The position numbers and the translations under genes were made by a program. Below are positions 7,741 to 16,463 of a stretch of DNA of 44,356 bases, in pieces. The notes under the pieces are model-generated. The model was given only the letters and a program-made list of their open reading frames with translations, did not search any database and was not told the origin of the DNA. This DNA comes from Anthropogastromicrobium aceti (GTDB lineage: Bacteria > Bacillota > Clostridia > Lachnospirales > Lachnospiraceae): NCBI RefSeq assembly GCF_025567095.1, contig NZ_JAOQJH010000029.1. The stretch is one strand, 5' to 3'. Positions within the stretch are counted from its first letter, which is position 1. Each line of letters opens with the position of its first letter.

Positions 7741-7770
7741 TTGACTTTCCTTCGGTGTATATGGTATAGT
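7741..7770 (+). promoter_or_regulatory. Sigma-A promoter for the CaCA riboswitch transcript
   Basis: TTGACT at 7741-7746, an 18-bp spacer and TATAGT at 7765-7770, about 45 bases before the aptamer. Confidence 0.75.
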
Positions 7771-7813
7771 ATTCTGCGTTAACAAATTAGTTAGCAAAAA
7801 AAACAAAATAATA

Positions 7814-7896
7814 TTCCGTGAGGGAGTAGTTCGCGATAATCGTGGTTTGTCAACAACCCCGGCTTTTGCCTGGCAAATCTTAAAGAATGAGACTCA
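7814..7896 (+). ncRNA. yybP-ykoY (manganese) riboswitch aptamer upstream of the CaCA exchanger
   Basis: GAGGGAGTAG (7819-7828), GTCAACAACCCCGG (7848-7861) and AAAGAATGAGACTC (7881-7894) match conserved blocks of the class. P1 pairs CGTGAG (7816-7821 region) with CTCATG (7892-7897). The 3' strand of P1 is reused as the 5' arm of the following terminator, so Mn2+ should switch the gene on. This is the second member of the class within 5 kb. Confidence 0.9.
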
Positions 7897-7936
7897 TGTA
7901 TGCGTTTTTTTAGTGTACGCATACATGGGTCTTTTT
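7890..7936 (+). terminator. Riboswitch-controlled intrinsic terminator
   Basis: GACTCATGTATGCGT (7890-7904) pairs with ACGCATACATGGGTC (7916-7930) and is followed by six T. It is mutually exclusive with P1 of the aptamer. Confidence 0.92.
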
Positions 7937-7980
7937 TAATTGTTAATAGTGGATCCTGCGGAATAAAAAAGGAGGAAATG

Positions 7981-8985
7981 ATGGGTGATTTCATCAACAG
8001 TGCACCGCTTTTCGTTGTAATTCTGCTTCTTGTAGTAGGATTTGCACTTTTGGTAAAAGGAGCGGATTTTTTTGTGGAGGGAAGCTCAAGCGTAGCAAAG
8101 AAGCTAGCAGTGCCGTCCATTATTATCGGATTAACAATTGTAGCAATGGGAACATCACTTCCTGAAACAGCTGTCAGTGTAACTGCATCTTTAGTAGATA
8201 ACAATACACTTGCCATCAGTAATGTAGTCGGATCAAATATTTTCAATTTGATGTTTGTTATCGGTGTCTGTTCTATTCTTTCTACAATTTATGTGCAAAG
8301 AGAGACAGTAACGCGCGATATTCCGTTTTCAATTATCTGTGCATTATTGCTGCTTGGTCTTGGAATGATTGCAGTCGGTGATGCATCTGGCATGACACTT
8401 GGCCATTTTGATGGAATCCTTTTTCTTATCCTTTTCGCAGGCTATATTGGACTGATGATAAAAAGTGCGATGAAGGCAAGAGCAGAGGGAAAAGAAGTCG
8501 AAGCAAATGACGAATTTGACGCAGAAGAGTTAAAGGTAATGTCATATCCTAAGAGCATCATTTATATCGTTGGCGGTGCAATTGCAATTGCAATTGGCGG
8601 AGATTTGACTGTAGATACGGCAAGCCGCATTGCAATTGATCTTGGAATGAGTCAGACGCTTGTAGGACTTACTATTGTTTCTATTGGAACATCACTTCCA
8701 GAGCTGGTTACATCTGTTGTAGCAGCGCGCAAAAACGAGGTTGATATGGCAGTAGGAAATGCAGTCGGATCAAATATATTTAATATTTTAATGGTCCTTG
8801 GAATTGCATCTGCAATCAATCCAGTCAGCCTGATTCGCGAAAATGTGATTGATATTATCATTTTAGTAGTATTCTCAGTTGTTGTATGGATTTTTGCAGC
8901 GACAAAGAAAAAGATCAGCAGAAAAGAAGGAATCGCAATGGTAGCAATGTATTTAGTTTATGCGGTTTATATCATTCTTCGATAA
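7981..8985 (+). CDS. CaCA family cation exchanger (YrbG-like Na+/Ca2+ antiporter)
   Basis: This 334-residue membrane protein shows the internal duplication typical of CaCA exchangers. GTSLPET and GSNIFN occur in the first half, and GTSLPEL with GSNIFN again in the second; these are the alpha-repeats that coordinate the cation. The halves are joined by an acidic cytoplasmic loop (EGKEVEANDEFDAEELK). Control by a Mn2+ riboswitch suggests that Mn2+ export, rather than Ca2+ alone, may be its physiological job. The ATG at 7981 follows AAGGAGG at good spacing; the adjacent ATG at 7978 is too close to it. A terminator lies at 8991-9036. Confidence 0.9.
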   Translation: MGDFINSAPLFVVILLLVVGFALLVKGADFFVEGSSSVAKKLAVPSIIIGLTIVAMGTSLPETAVSVTASLVDNNTLAISNVVGSNIFNLMFVIGVCSILSTIYVQRETVTRDIPFSIICALLLLGLGMIAVGDASGMTLGHFDGILFLILFAGYIGLMIKSAMKARAEGKEVEANDEFDAEELKVMSYPKSIIYIVGGAIAIAIGGDLTVDTASRIAIDLGMSQTLVGLTIVSIGTSLPELVTSVVAARKNEVDMAVGNAVGSNIFNILMVLGIASAINPVSLIRENVIDIIILVVFSVVVWIFAATKKKISRKEGIAMVAMYLVYAVYIILR

Positions 8986-8990
8986 ATGTA

Positions 8991-9036
8991 AAAGACAGAG
9001 CCGGTATCAATCTATGATTGTCGGTTCTGTCTTTTT
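8991..9036 (+). terminator. Terminator between convergent CaCA and ThrE genes
   Basis: AAAGACAGAGCCG (8991-9003) pairs with CGGTTCTGTCTTT (9022-9034), followed by a T run. The minus-strand side is also T-rich, so it may serve both genes. Confidence 0.88.
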
Positions 9037-9065
9037 CTTGTGCAATAGGTAAAAAAAGAAATGAA

Positions 9066-10406
9066 TCATGAACAGTATCGGAAAGTGCGGTCAGTAAAAA
9101 TTCTTGCAAAAATTAATCCGAGAGGAAGAGCAATTATAATCATAATCGCTGCAGCACCCCATGAAAATGCATCGACTAGAGACATGGTTCCCAAATTGTA
9201 AAAAGCACGATATAAGTAAAGCCCAGGAACCATGATGACAATGGAAGGAACGGTCAGTGATATACGAGGATAACCATTGTAGTTTTTGATAAGAGAAGCA
9301 AGCAGCCCGGCTGTTAAAGCACCTATGAAAGCGGCAGCGGTAGTTGGCATGCCAGTCAGATCAACAAGTTCAAGACGAAGAGTGTTAGAGAGTGCACCCA
9401 TTACAGCAGCGATAGCAGCCATTTTAACGGGGCTGTTAAACATGATGGAAAACCCAAAAACACCGCAAAAGCTTGTGAGTAATCGTAAAATTAAAAGAAG
9501 TATTGGGTCAAGATTAAGAGTTGTAAAATTTAACGGCTGCAGGTGCAGCAGCAATGCCATAATCCATGCAGTCATCGTAGCAACTAGTACAATGATAATC
9601 GAATAGCTTAGTCGTTCAAGACCAGAGCGCAAATCTAATTTTGAAAGGTCAATTCCACTTGTAATAAACGGAAAACCTGGAATGATAAATAAAATTGAGC
9701 AAATATAACCGGCTTCATGGAGTGCAGAGACGTGGAAAAGAATCTCCGCAAGCTTTAACAGTATACTGTAAAGCAGACAAGAGCAGGAAATGGATACAGC
9801 TATATTTAAGAAAAGTGTGAAGTTATGTTTAATCAACTTTGTTCGGATCACATTTCCAATGCCTGCACAGAGAAAGGCAAGAATCATTTCCACAGGTCCA
9901 CCGCCAAGAAGAAAAGTGAATGCGCAGCATGCAAGAGCTGCTGCCAGTCCGAGCTTAACTGGAGAGTAGATTGCATGAATTCGTTCAATTTCATCAAGAC
10001 GCTTGTGAATTTCTTCGCCAGTTAAGTGAACCTCTTCTTTTGGAAAGCTGTCAACGAATTGTTCCATTCGATAAAGCTTTGAAGTATTGACACCTGTGTT
10101 GGCAATGCTTAAAGACTGCGATACACAATCCTTTCCATCAAAGCAGTTAAATTCAATCGACATTAATCCGACATCGACCGTACAAGTTACACCAAGACTT
10201 TTTGAAAGCCTGTTCATGGAAGTACGAACGCGCCAAGCACCAGTTCCGCAGGATAGCATAATTAGTCCAACGCGGCCAATGACAGATGCCTTTTCAATAA
10301 GTCCGGCTTGGTTGATCAAAATATTGCCATTATTTTGCGTGTAATCATGCCATGGAATTTCCATGTGGTTTTTTTCCATGATATCAGTAAAATTAGTTTG
10401 CTGCAT
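9066..10406 (-). CDS. Threonine/serine exporter, ThrE family (fused form)
   Basis: This 446-residue membrane protein carries the cytoplasmic N-terminal ThrE half (GLIEKASVIGRVGLIMLSCGTGAWRVRTSMNRLSKSLGV) followed by about ten hydrophobic helices. Both the DUF1212-like and DUF3815-like parts are therefore in one chain, as in Corynebacterium ThrE. It would export threonine, serine or small peptides by proton motive force. Its start at 10406 overlaps the end of the upstream gene by 14 bases, indicating translational coupling. GAGGA precedes the ATG. Confidence 0.85.
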   Translation of the reverse strand: MQQTNFTDIMEKNHMEIPWHDYTQNNGNILINQAGLIEKASVIGRVGLIMLSCGTGAWRVRTSMNRLSKSLGVTCTVDVGLMSIEFNCFDGKDCVSQSLSIANTGVNTSKLYRMEQFVDSFPKEEVHLTGEEIHKRLDEIERIHAIYSPVKLGLAAALACCAFTFLLGGGPVEMILAFLCAGIGNVIRTKLIKHNFTLFLNIAVSISCSCLLYSILLKLAEILFHVSALHEAGYICSILFIIPGFPFITSGIDLSKLDLRSGLERLSYSIIIVLVATMTAWIMALLLHLQPLNFTTLNLDPILLLILRLLTSFCGVFGFSIMFNSPVKMAAIAAVMGALSNTLRLELVDLTGMPTTAAAFIGALTAGLLASLIKNYNGYPRISLTVPSIVIMVPGLYLYRAFYNLGTMSLVDAFSWGAAAIMIIIALPLGLIFARIFTDRTFRYCS

Positions 10407-11154
10407 AAATGATTTCCTCGGCTCTTTGAACGTGTTTTTCCAGATGCTTTAAGAAGTGTGAATTTGGAAGGAAAATACCAAGTTCATCATAGCGTTTGTC
10501 ATGTTCAGTAAGCGTGTCCTGTCCATAAAAGACAAATGCCATTGGGAGTTCTTTTTCCAGATCAGTCATTAAATCCCAGACAGCACAGTAAGCCTGAGCT
10601 TCTGTTTCCTGCTGCTTTACAGTGTCAGGAAGCTCACGAATTAAAAGAATGCCTGTATGCTCTTGAAGAACAATCTGCGTTGATGCGCTTATTTCTGGGT
10701 CATACGAATGTGTGTAGCAGTAAGCTTTTGCCAGATAGAGATTTTTCTTATTTGGGAGAGTGTTATAAACTTCACGAAAATGTTCATATTCTTTTTGGTG
10801 GAATGCTTTTTTATATTCAGGGAGCAGGTTGCCATTGTCATCTGTCATTATTACTGGATTTTGTTTGCCATCTGCGTTAAAGCGAAATGGGATTAAATAG
10901 GAATTCCTTAAAAGGTCAAACAGTGAATGCTGACAAATTGCCATTAGAAAAGCTGACAGATCTCTGTTGTCATATGCGTTGAATAATGCTTGCGTAAAAT
11001 CGGGTGCAGAGAGTGGTGTAGCCTCATCTTCACTGCAAAAAAGGTATTTACAGAAAGTTTCCTGAAGCTTTTCACAGGCCCATGGATCTGATAAAATCTT
11101 TTTAAATAATGCTTCTGATTTTTCTTCTCTTGGAAAAATTGTTTTTTCTGTCAT
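10393..11154 (-). CDS. Protein of unknown function coupled to the ThrE exporter
   Basis: I do not recognise this 253-residue protein. It has no signal peptide or membrane helix and is acidic and helix-rich. The central part reads like a nucleotide- or peptide-independent cytosolic domain (FNADGKQNPVIMTDDNGNLLPEYKKAF), vaguely reminiscent of SseB-like domains, but I would not assign it. It is the first gene of a two-gene operon with the threonine/serine exporter, overlapping it by 14 bases, so a role linked to that transport is possible. About 130 bases of AT-rich sequence to its right hold no clear promoter. Confidence 0.7.
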   Translation of the reverse strand: MTEKTIFPREEKSEALFKKILSDPWACEKLQETFCKYLFCSEDEATPLSAPDFTQALFNAYDNRDLSAFLMAICQHSLFDLLRNSYLIPFRFNADGKQNPVIMTDDNGNLLPEYKKAFHQKEYEHFREVYNTLPNKKNLYLAKAYCYTHSYDPEISASTQIVLQEHTGILLIRELPDTVKQQETEAQAYCAVWDLMTDLEKELPMAFVFYGQDTLTEHDKRYDELGIFLPNSHFLKHLEKHVQRAEEIIYAAN

Positions 11155-11287
11155 TTCTGATACAGTCCTTTCTTTTTTATTTCGGCTACATTATACTCTT
11201 AGAAAAATAGAAAGTAAAGATTAAAAACTGTACAATATTTATAATTAAAAAGTATAAAAATAATGTTAAATAATGAAAAAAGTCAAA

Positions 11288-11329
11288 AAAGAACCATGAT
11301 AAAATTGCCTTGATCAATCATGGTTCTTT
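11288..11329 (-). terminator. Terminator after the YccF gene (minus strand)
   Basis: AAAGAACCATGAT (11288-11300) and ATCATGGTTCTTT (11317-11329) form a perfect 13-bp stem. On the minus strand it is followed by TTTTTTGAC, so it stops transcription from the YccF gene before the next minus-strand operon. Confidence 0.85.
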
Positions 11330-11336
11330 CAAAAAA

Positions 11337-11696
11337 TTAATAAACAACTGTTCCAAATGGCATTAGAGCAAGCTTTGCCATTTTAAAATGCTGCAGACCA
11401 AACGGAATACCGATTATGGTGATACACATGATGCAGCCCCATAACAGAGAGTGCAGTGCAATCGGGATACCAAAGAAAATGGCCCAGATGATATTTAGTA
11501 AAAAGCTTCCAAGTCCACCACCGTATGTAACATCCTTTCCAAACGGAAAAAGTGCCAGTCCAGCTAACTTAAAGCATTGCATGCCAACCGGGATTCCCAC
11601 AATGGTGATGCACCAGATACATCCAGCAATTAAATATCCTAGTGCACTGACAAGACCTCCGCAGAGCATCCATATAATATTTCCAAGGCAACCCAT
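11337..11696 (-). CDS. YccF domain inner-membrane protein
   Basis: This 119-residue protein is built from two similar halves, each with a membrane helix pair and the YccF-type motif CITIVGIPVGMQCFKLAGLA / CITIIGIPFGLQHFKMAKLA, followed by PFG. Family members are small membrane proteins of unknown function. It stands alone between two terminated units, with a ribosome site (AAGGAAGGAAA) ahead of its ATG. Confidence 0.88.
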   Translation of the reverse strand: MGCLGNIIWMLCGGLVSALGYLIAGCIWCITIVGIPVGMQCFKLAGLALFPFGKDVTYGGGLGSFLLNIIWAIFFGIPIALHSLLWGCIMCITIIGIPFGLQHFKMAKLALMPFGTVVY

Positions 11697-11763
11697 AAAA
11701 TTTTCCTTCCTTTCTTACACTAATTTAAGAAGAGAATACACATTTTTTGTGAGAAAGTCAAGA

Positions 11764-13821
11764 TTATCTGCTGTCAGAGACACCACTTACGATATGGTAG
11801 TATGCGTTTGACGTGATGCGGTACACAATTGTGTAGAAGAGCGCAAATGCTCCAAAGCTGATTAACGTAACGATTGTATATAGATGCAGATTTGTTAAAT
11901 TAAACAGCAGCAGTATTTTTCTAATCATCGGGAAGGCAAAAATCAGATGAATGCCGGCACCGACAAGTGGAAGGAAAAATACAGTCAAAAGCTGGGAGTT
12001 GATACTCTTTTTAATTTCGCGCTTTGTCATGCCTACTTTTTGCATAATATCAAAACGTGCCTGATCTTCATAGCCTTCTGAAATCTGCTTGTAATAAATA
12101 ATCAAAACAGCGGCAATTAAGAAAACAATGCTTAAAACGATTGCCAGATAAAATAAGCTTCCAAAGTCTGCTAAAAACTCTTCATAATTAGCAGCACGGC
12201 TTTCAAACTGGCAGCGCATAATTCCTGTGTTTTGTTTATAGCTTTGTGTGAAAAAATCAGAGATAGTGGATGAAAGATCATTTGCCAGCAAGATCTGATC
12301 ATCACGATTTAAGTTGGTATCAAAGTTATAGTGCCAATAAAAGTAAACAGACTTTTCATTACCAGGCAATGCTGCAATGGCATCAACTGCCGCATGAATG
12401 TCTGGGACGATTAAGACAAATGTAGTAGAAATATTTGCCATTGAGTTGCCGTCGAGTCTAAATTTGTCGATTTGCTTTTTGATTGTGTATGTCATGCCAT
12501 GCTCAAAGGAAATAGTACTTTCATTATAAGCAGAGTCCCGAGTTGAAAAAAGCAGCGCTTCATCAGATGCAAGAGTTTCATTCGTGCCCATCATTTTGTT
12601 GTAATCTGAAAGTGGAACGAAGTAAAACATTTTGCCTTCAAGGTAATTTGCTGTTTCAGAATGGCTGTCAAACGGAGTATCGCATACAAAGTCATTATCA
12701 ATTAAATAGCTGTAAAAACAGGCGGACCGATAATCGGAAACATTGGATGGTGTACATTCATATTTATCCATCGCATCTGATGCAAGCTTACGAATTGATG
12801 CTGTATTTTCATCAGACATTGTATCGAAGGAATTATAAGATGCAGTCGTATTAAATTGATAAGGATAGCGATTTGACAATACATCATCCATACCGAAGTA
12901 TAAGCTTACAGTAGTGGACAGCATAACAAGAACCATTGTAGCAAGGATACAGATGGAAGCCAGTCCAGCGCCATTTCTTTTCATTCTGTAAGCCATAGAA
13001 GAAATTGACACAAAATGATTTGCCTTGTAATAGTAGCGCTTATTTTTTTGAAGCAGCCTGCAGAATAAAACAGAGCTAGCGATCATGATAAGGTAGGTGC
13101 CAATGATTACGAGAATAACTGCTATAAAAAACATGCCAAGTGCTGATACAGGATCTGCAACTGTTACAGCAAGATAATAGGCAGCAGCTAAACAAATCAT
13201 ACCTAGAAGACCTAAAAGGATATTTCCCTTTGGCGGTTTTTCACCGACAGATTCACTCTGAACAAGTGTAATAGCATTTGAAAAATGAACCTGACGAAGT
13301 GTATTAAAAAACAGTAAAATAAAAATGCAGCCAAATACAGTTAGTGTAAATAAAATGGAGTCTGGTGAAATATGCATGGAATAAATAATCTGAGCGTGTG
13401 TCAGACGAGCCATGGCAAGTTCAGCGAGCTTCGAAAATAAAATGCCAAAACCTATGCCGAGAACAAGAGAAATCACTGCTGTCAAAAGTGTTTCCCAAAA
13501 TAAAATGCGTGCAATATTTAGTTTTCCCATGCCAAGAATGTGATACAGACCAAATTCCTTTTTTCGTCTTCGGATTAAAAAGGAGTTTGTGTAAAACAGA
13601 AAAATACAGGAAAAAATACCTACTACAATGCTGCCCAAATTAAGCGTAGAGCGCATGATCTGGCCGCCATTCATAGATGCAATTGTATCACTGTAGTGCA
13701 GATAAGAAATGATATAGAACATCATCACCATTCCAATGCAGGTGCAAATAAATGGAACATACATCCTGCGATTTTTCCGGATGCCATCGAAGGCAAGTTT
13801 CGGGTAAAATCCTGTTTTCAT
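11764..13821 (-). CDS. Bce-type ABC transporter permease (FtsX-like)
   Basis: This 685-residue permease has about ten membrane helices. A large extracellular domain of roughly 220 residues lies between the seventh and eighth (about residues 310-540, rich in S, T, D and N), the layout of BceB/VraG proteins. These transporters bind peptide antibiotics such as bacitracin or lantibiotics, or free their lipid targets, and signal to a partner kinase. It overlaps its ATPase gene by four bases (ATGA). The peptide sensed cannot be predicted from sequence. Confidence 0.9.
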   Translation of the reverse strand: MKTGFYPKLAFDGIRKNRRMYVPFICTCIGMVMMFYIISYLHYSDTIASMNGGQIMRSTLNLGSIVVGIFSCIFLFYTNSFLIRRRKKEFGLYHILGMGKLNIARILFWETLLTAVISLVLGIGFGILFSKLAELAMARLTHAQIIYSMHISPDSILFTLTVFGCIFILLFFNTLRQVHFSNAITLVQSESVGEKPPKGNILLGLLGMICLAAAYYLAVTVADPVSALGMFFIAVILVIIGTYLIMIASSVLFCRLLQKNKRYYYKANHFVSISSMAYRMKRNGAGLASICILATMVLVMLSTTVSLYFGMDDVLSNRYPYQFNTTASYNSFDTMSDENTASIRKLASDAMDKYECTPSNVSDYRSACFYSYLIDNDFVCDTPFDSHSETANYLEGKMFYFVPLSDYNKMMGTNETLASDEALLFSTRDSAYNESTISFEHGMTYTIKKQIDKFRLDGNSMANISTTFVLIVPDIHAAVDAIAALPGNEKSVYFYWHYNFDTNLNRDDQILLANDLSSTISDFFTQSYKQNTGIMRCQFESRAANYEEFLADFGSLFYLAIVLSIVFLIAAVLIIYYKQISEGYEDQARFDIMQKVGMTKREIKKSINSQLLTVFFLPLVGAGIHLIFAFPMIRKILLLFNLTNLHLYTIVTLISFGAFALFYTIVYRITSNAYYHIVSGVSDSR

Positions 13822-14582
13822 CGGCGATCACCTCCTGTTGCAAGAAGTGTCAGTGTATCAGAAATTTTTTGATACAGCTGTTCATCAGTATCATTTCCGC
13901 GATAAATTTGGTGGAAAACCTCACCGTCTCGGATAAACAAAACGCGACCTGCCGTGCTGGCTGCCTTGACAGAATGCGTTACCATTACAATTGTTTGCCC
14001 GGTGCGGTTAATCTCTGAAAATAAACTAAGCAGCTCATCAGATGCCTTTGAATCGAGTGCACCAGTTGGTTCATCAGCCAAAATAAGCTTCGGATTTGTA
14101 ATTAATGCACGGGCAGCTGCGGCACGTTGCTTTTGTCCGCCTGAAACCTCATATGGATATTTTTTAAGTAATGAGCTGATACCAAGACGTTCTGCAATTG
14201 GCACCAAACGATCATGCATTTTTTTGTAAGGCATTCCGGCAAGTACAAGTGGAAGATAAATATTGTCCTCAAGTGTGAAGGTGTCTAGCAGATTAAAATC
14301 CTGAAATACAAAGCCGAGATTGTCACGGCGAAATGCTGAGATTTGAGATTCCTTCAATTTTGACAGATTATTTCCATCTAAAATTACATTGCCTTCAGTT
14401 GGTTTATCTAAAGCAGCAAGGATATTTAAAAGTGTTGTTTTGCCTGAACCAGATTCGCCCATAATAGCAACATACTCGCCCTGCTCTACACTGAAATTTA
14501 CATTCTTCAGTGCCTCAACCTTATTGCCGCCGAAGCGGGTGGAATATATTTTTTTCAATCCATTTACTTCAAGTATTGTCAT
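13818..14582 (-). CDS. Bce-type ABC transporter ATP-binding protein
   Basis: This 254-residue ATPase has Walker A GESGSGKTT (42-50), the signature VSGGQKQR, Walker B LILADEPTGALD and a switch histidine (VMVTHS). It energises the adjacent permease. The start at 14582 follows AGGAGG; the longer open frame to 14651 has no ribosome site and runs into the terminator hairpin. Confidence 0.92.
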   Translation of the reverse strand: MTILEVNGLKKIYSTRFGGNKVEALKNVNFSVEQGEYVAIMGESGSGKTTLLNILAALDKPTEGNVILDGNNLSKLKESQISAFRRDNLGFVFQDFNLLDTFTLEDNIYLPLVLAGMPYKKMHDRLVPIAERLGISSLLKKYPYEVSGGQKQRAAAARALITNPKLILADEPTGALDSKASDELLSLFSEINRTGQTIVMVTHSVKAASTAGRVLFIRDGEVFHQIYRGNDTDEQLYQKISDTLTLLATGGDRR

Positions 14583-14621
14583 GGTATTAAGTACCTCCTG
14601 TAATTCTTTCTTACAAGGCAT

Positions 14622-14650
14622 AGTATAACAAAACGGAAAATGCATTGCCA
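14622..14650 (-). promoter_or_regulatory. Candidate promoter of the Bce ABC operon
   Basis: On the minus strand TATACT (14627-14622) lies 17 bp downstream of TGGCAA, a poor -35. A weak -35 is usual where a response regulator must activate transcription. Confidence 0.5.
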
Positions 14651-14672
14651 TTGAATTGGCTTACATTTTCCG
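14634..14672 (-). terminator. Terminator hairpin between the kinase and ABC genes
   Basis: CGGAAAATG (14634-14642) and CATTTTCCG (14664-14672) pair perfectly, with an inner GCCA/TGGC pair. On the minus strand it is followed by TTTTGTT, so it should end the RR-kinase transcript. It overlaps the upstream part of the ABC promoter. Confidence 0.75.
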
Positions 14673-14680
14673 CCCCAAAA

Positions 14681-14696
14681 CTTACAGTAGTGTAAG
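14681..14696. promoter_or_regulatory. Putative response-regulator binding site
   Basis: A perfect inverted repeat CTTACA-GTAG-TGTAAG lies upstream of the ABC promoter and just beyond the kinase stop. Its size and position suit a dimeric OmpR-type regulator such as the one encoded at 15738-16424. This assignment is inference. Confidence 0.5.
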
Positions 14697-14713
14697 AAAT
14701 AAAGATTTTTGCT

Positions 14714-15727
14714 TTATTCAGCTTTTAGTGGATACTGATCAAGAGAAAGATATACGCAGGTTCCATTGTCTACCTCAGAGGTGATAGAAATGCCGATACC
14801 AAGATTTTTACAAATTCGTTTGCATAAGTAGAGTCCCAGACCACTTGCCTTTTTATCAGTGCGCCCGTTGCAGCCGGTGTAGCCCTTTTCAAAGATTCGT
14901 GGTAGATCCTGCGGTGCAATGCCGATACCAGTATCTTTTAAGCACAGCACCTTCGGCTGCGAAAAGAAGATCGAAATCGTTCCAGCTCGTGTGTATTTGA
15001 GCGCATTTGAAAGAAGCTGCTCAATGACAAAGCAAAACCATTTGTCATCAGTAATCATTTTTAGTGTTCCGCTTTCATCACTTGGAGGTGTGTATGAAAG
15101 GATAAGTTTTCTGTTAATAAATTCAGATGAAAAGCGTCGAATTGATTGACGAAGCAGTGGATCAAGCTCGTGCATTTTAAATACATAATCGCTTGAATTG
15201 GAATCAAGACGAAGAAATGCTAACACCATCTCTACATACTGTTCAATGTGCGACAAGTCACAGGAAAGCTTGCGCGCTAGCAAAGAATCCTCGTTTTGAA
15301 GCGTCAGGCGCATGGAGGAGATTGGTGTCTTGATTTGATGAACCCACACCGTGTAATAATCAATCATATCGGTAAGGCGAGTGGACTGTGCTGTTTTCAG
15401 CTCCAATATTTGCTCGGCAAGACCAGATAGCAAGAGCTGATAATCTGTGTTTTCAATCGAGTCTGACTGTGGAAGCGCACGAATCATATCAACTGAAAGC
15501 TCCGTTAGATTGGAAAGTTCCATCAGCCTTGTGTGTAATGCCTTTGTCTTTGAAAAATCCCATATGAAAAAGAAAAGCCCAAAACAGACACACAGAAGTG
15601 TTGGATAAGTCAACGCTTCCAATGGAAAGTTATAAAAGAAAAAGGTGATGGCAAAGGTAATGGAAAACAGCAAAAATAGCAGAATGTATTTAAGTTGCTG
15701 CTTTAAATAAGAAAAAAATAGTGACAT
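14714..15727 (-). CDS. BceS-type intramembrane-sensing histidine kinase
   Basis: This 337-residue kinase has two closely spaced membrane helices (about 14-32 and 38-57) with almost no extracellular loop, the hallmark of BceS kinases that rely on the ABC permease for sensing. The phosphorylation site is H130 in WVHQIKTP, followed by an HATPase domain with DTGIGI and GLGLYLC motifs. I place the start at 15727 (MSLFF, GAGG upstream) rather than at the TTG of 15748, which would overlap the regulator gene. Confidence 0.9.
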   Translation of the reverse strand: MSLFFSYLKQQLKYILLFLLFSITFAITFFFYNFPLEALTYPTLLCVCFGLFFFIWDFSKTKALHTRLMELSNLTELSVDMIRALPQSDSIENTDYQLLLSGLAEQILELKTAQSTRLTDMIDYYTVWVHQIKTPISSMRLTLQNEDSLLARKLSCDLSHIEQYVEMVLAFLRLDSNSSDYVFKMHELDPLLRQSIRRFSSEFINRKLILSYTPPSDESGTLKMITDDKWFCFVIEQLLSNALKYTRAGTISIFFSQPKVLCLKDTGIGIAPQDLPRIFEKGYTGCNGRTDKKASGLGLYLCKRICKNLGIGISITSEVDNGTCVYLSLDQYPLKAE

Positions 15728-15737
15728 CGTAAATTCC

Positions 15738-16424
15738 TCAACTTTCAATCAGGTATCCGACACCAAATTTTGTAGTGATAAAATGTATCAGCCCTGCACT
15801 ATCTAGCTTTTTTCGAAGACGATTTATATTAACTGTAAGCGTATTTTCATCCACAAATTGATCTGTCTCCCATAGCCGTTCCATTAACTTTTCACGGCTG
15901 ATAACCTTGCCCTTTTGTTCCATCAGACAGGATAAAATGCGATATTCATTTTTAGTTAATGGGATATCTTCGCCGTTAAAACTTAGCGTGTGATCATTTA
16001 AATCTAACAGTGCGCCGCGGTGTGCAAGCACATTAGAGGTCGGTGCAAAATCATAGCTTCTGCGAAGAAGTGCCTGTATTTTTGCAAGTAAAACATTTAA
16101 ATCAAATGGCTTTGCAACAAAATCATCGGCACCGAGATTCATCGCCATAATGATATTCATGTTGTCGGCGGCAGAAGAGATAAAAATAATTGGCACACGT
16201 GAAAATTTTCTAATCTCGCTGCACCAGTGGTAGCCATTAAAAAATGGAAGTGTGATGTCGAGCAAAATGATATGCGGAGAAAATGAAGTAACTTCACCAG
16301 TGACATCACGAAAATTTTCAACGATGCGAACATCAAAATTCCACATGGATGCCTGAGTCTGAATAGCTTGCGCGATGCCTAAATCATCCTCGACGATTAA
16401 TAGCTTGTATACTGGATTATCCAT
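15738..16424 (-). CDS. BceR-type OmpR-family response regulator
   Basis: This 228-residue protein has a receiver domain with phospho-acceptor D56 (LLDITLP), acidic pocket EDD near residue 12, and KPFD, followed by a winged-helix DNA-binding domain (NEYRILSCLMEQKGKVISREKLMERLW). With the kinase and ABC genes downstream it forms a complete peptide-antibiotic sensing module. Its promoter is divergent from, and intertwined with, that of the ANT(6)-like gene. Confidence 0.92.
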   Translation of the reverse strand: MDNPVYKLLIVEDDLGIAQAIQTQASMWNFDVRIVENFRDVTGEVTSFSPHIILLDITLPFFNGYHWCSEIRKFSRVPIIFISSAADNMNIIMAMNLGADDFVAKPFDLNVLLAKIQALLRRSYDFAPTSNVLAHRGALLDLNDHTLSFNGEDIPLTKNEYRILSCLMEQKGKVISREKLMERLWETDQFVDENTLTVNINRLRKKLDSAGLIHFITTKFGVGYLIES

Positions 16425-16463
16425 TGAATTATTTTGTCCTTTCTTATTTTTATTTTAATTTTT

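Noticed and set aside
7714..7755. CCGAAGG/CCTTCGG inverted repeat as a terminator for GH4
   Set aside because: The loop is 28 bases, no T run follows, and the right arm lies in the spacer of the next promoter.
9286..9606. Plus-strand open frame inside the ThrE gene
   Set aside because: It is a shadow of the strongly supported minus-strand gene and has no ribosome site or recognisable domain.
11764..16424. A novel defence or toxin system
   Set aside because: Domain order and gene arrangement match the known BceRS-BceAB antibiotic-sensing modules.
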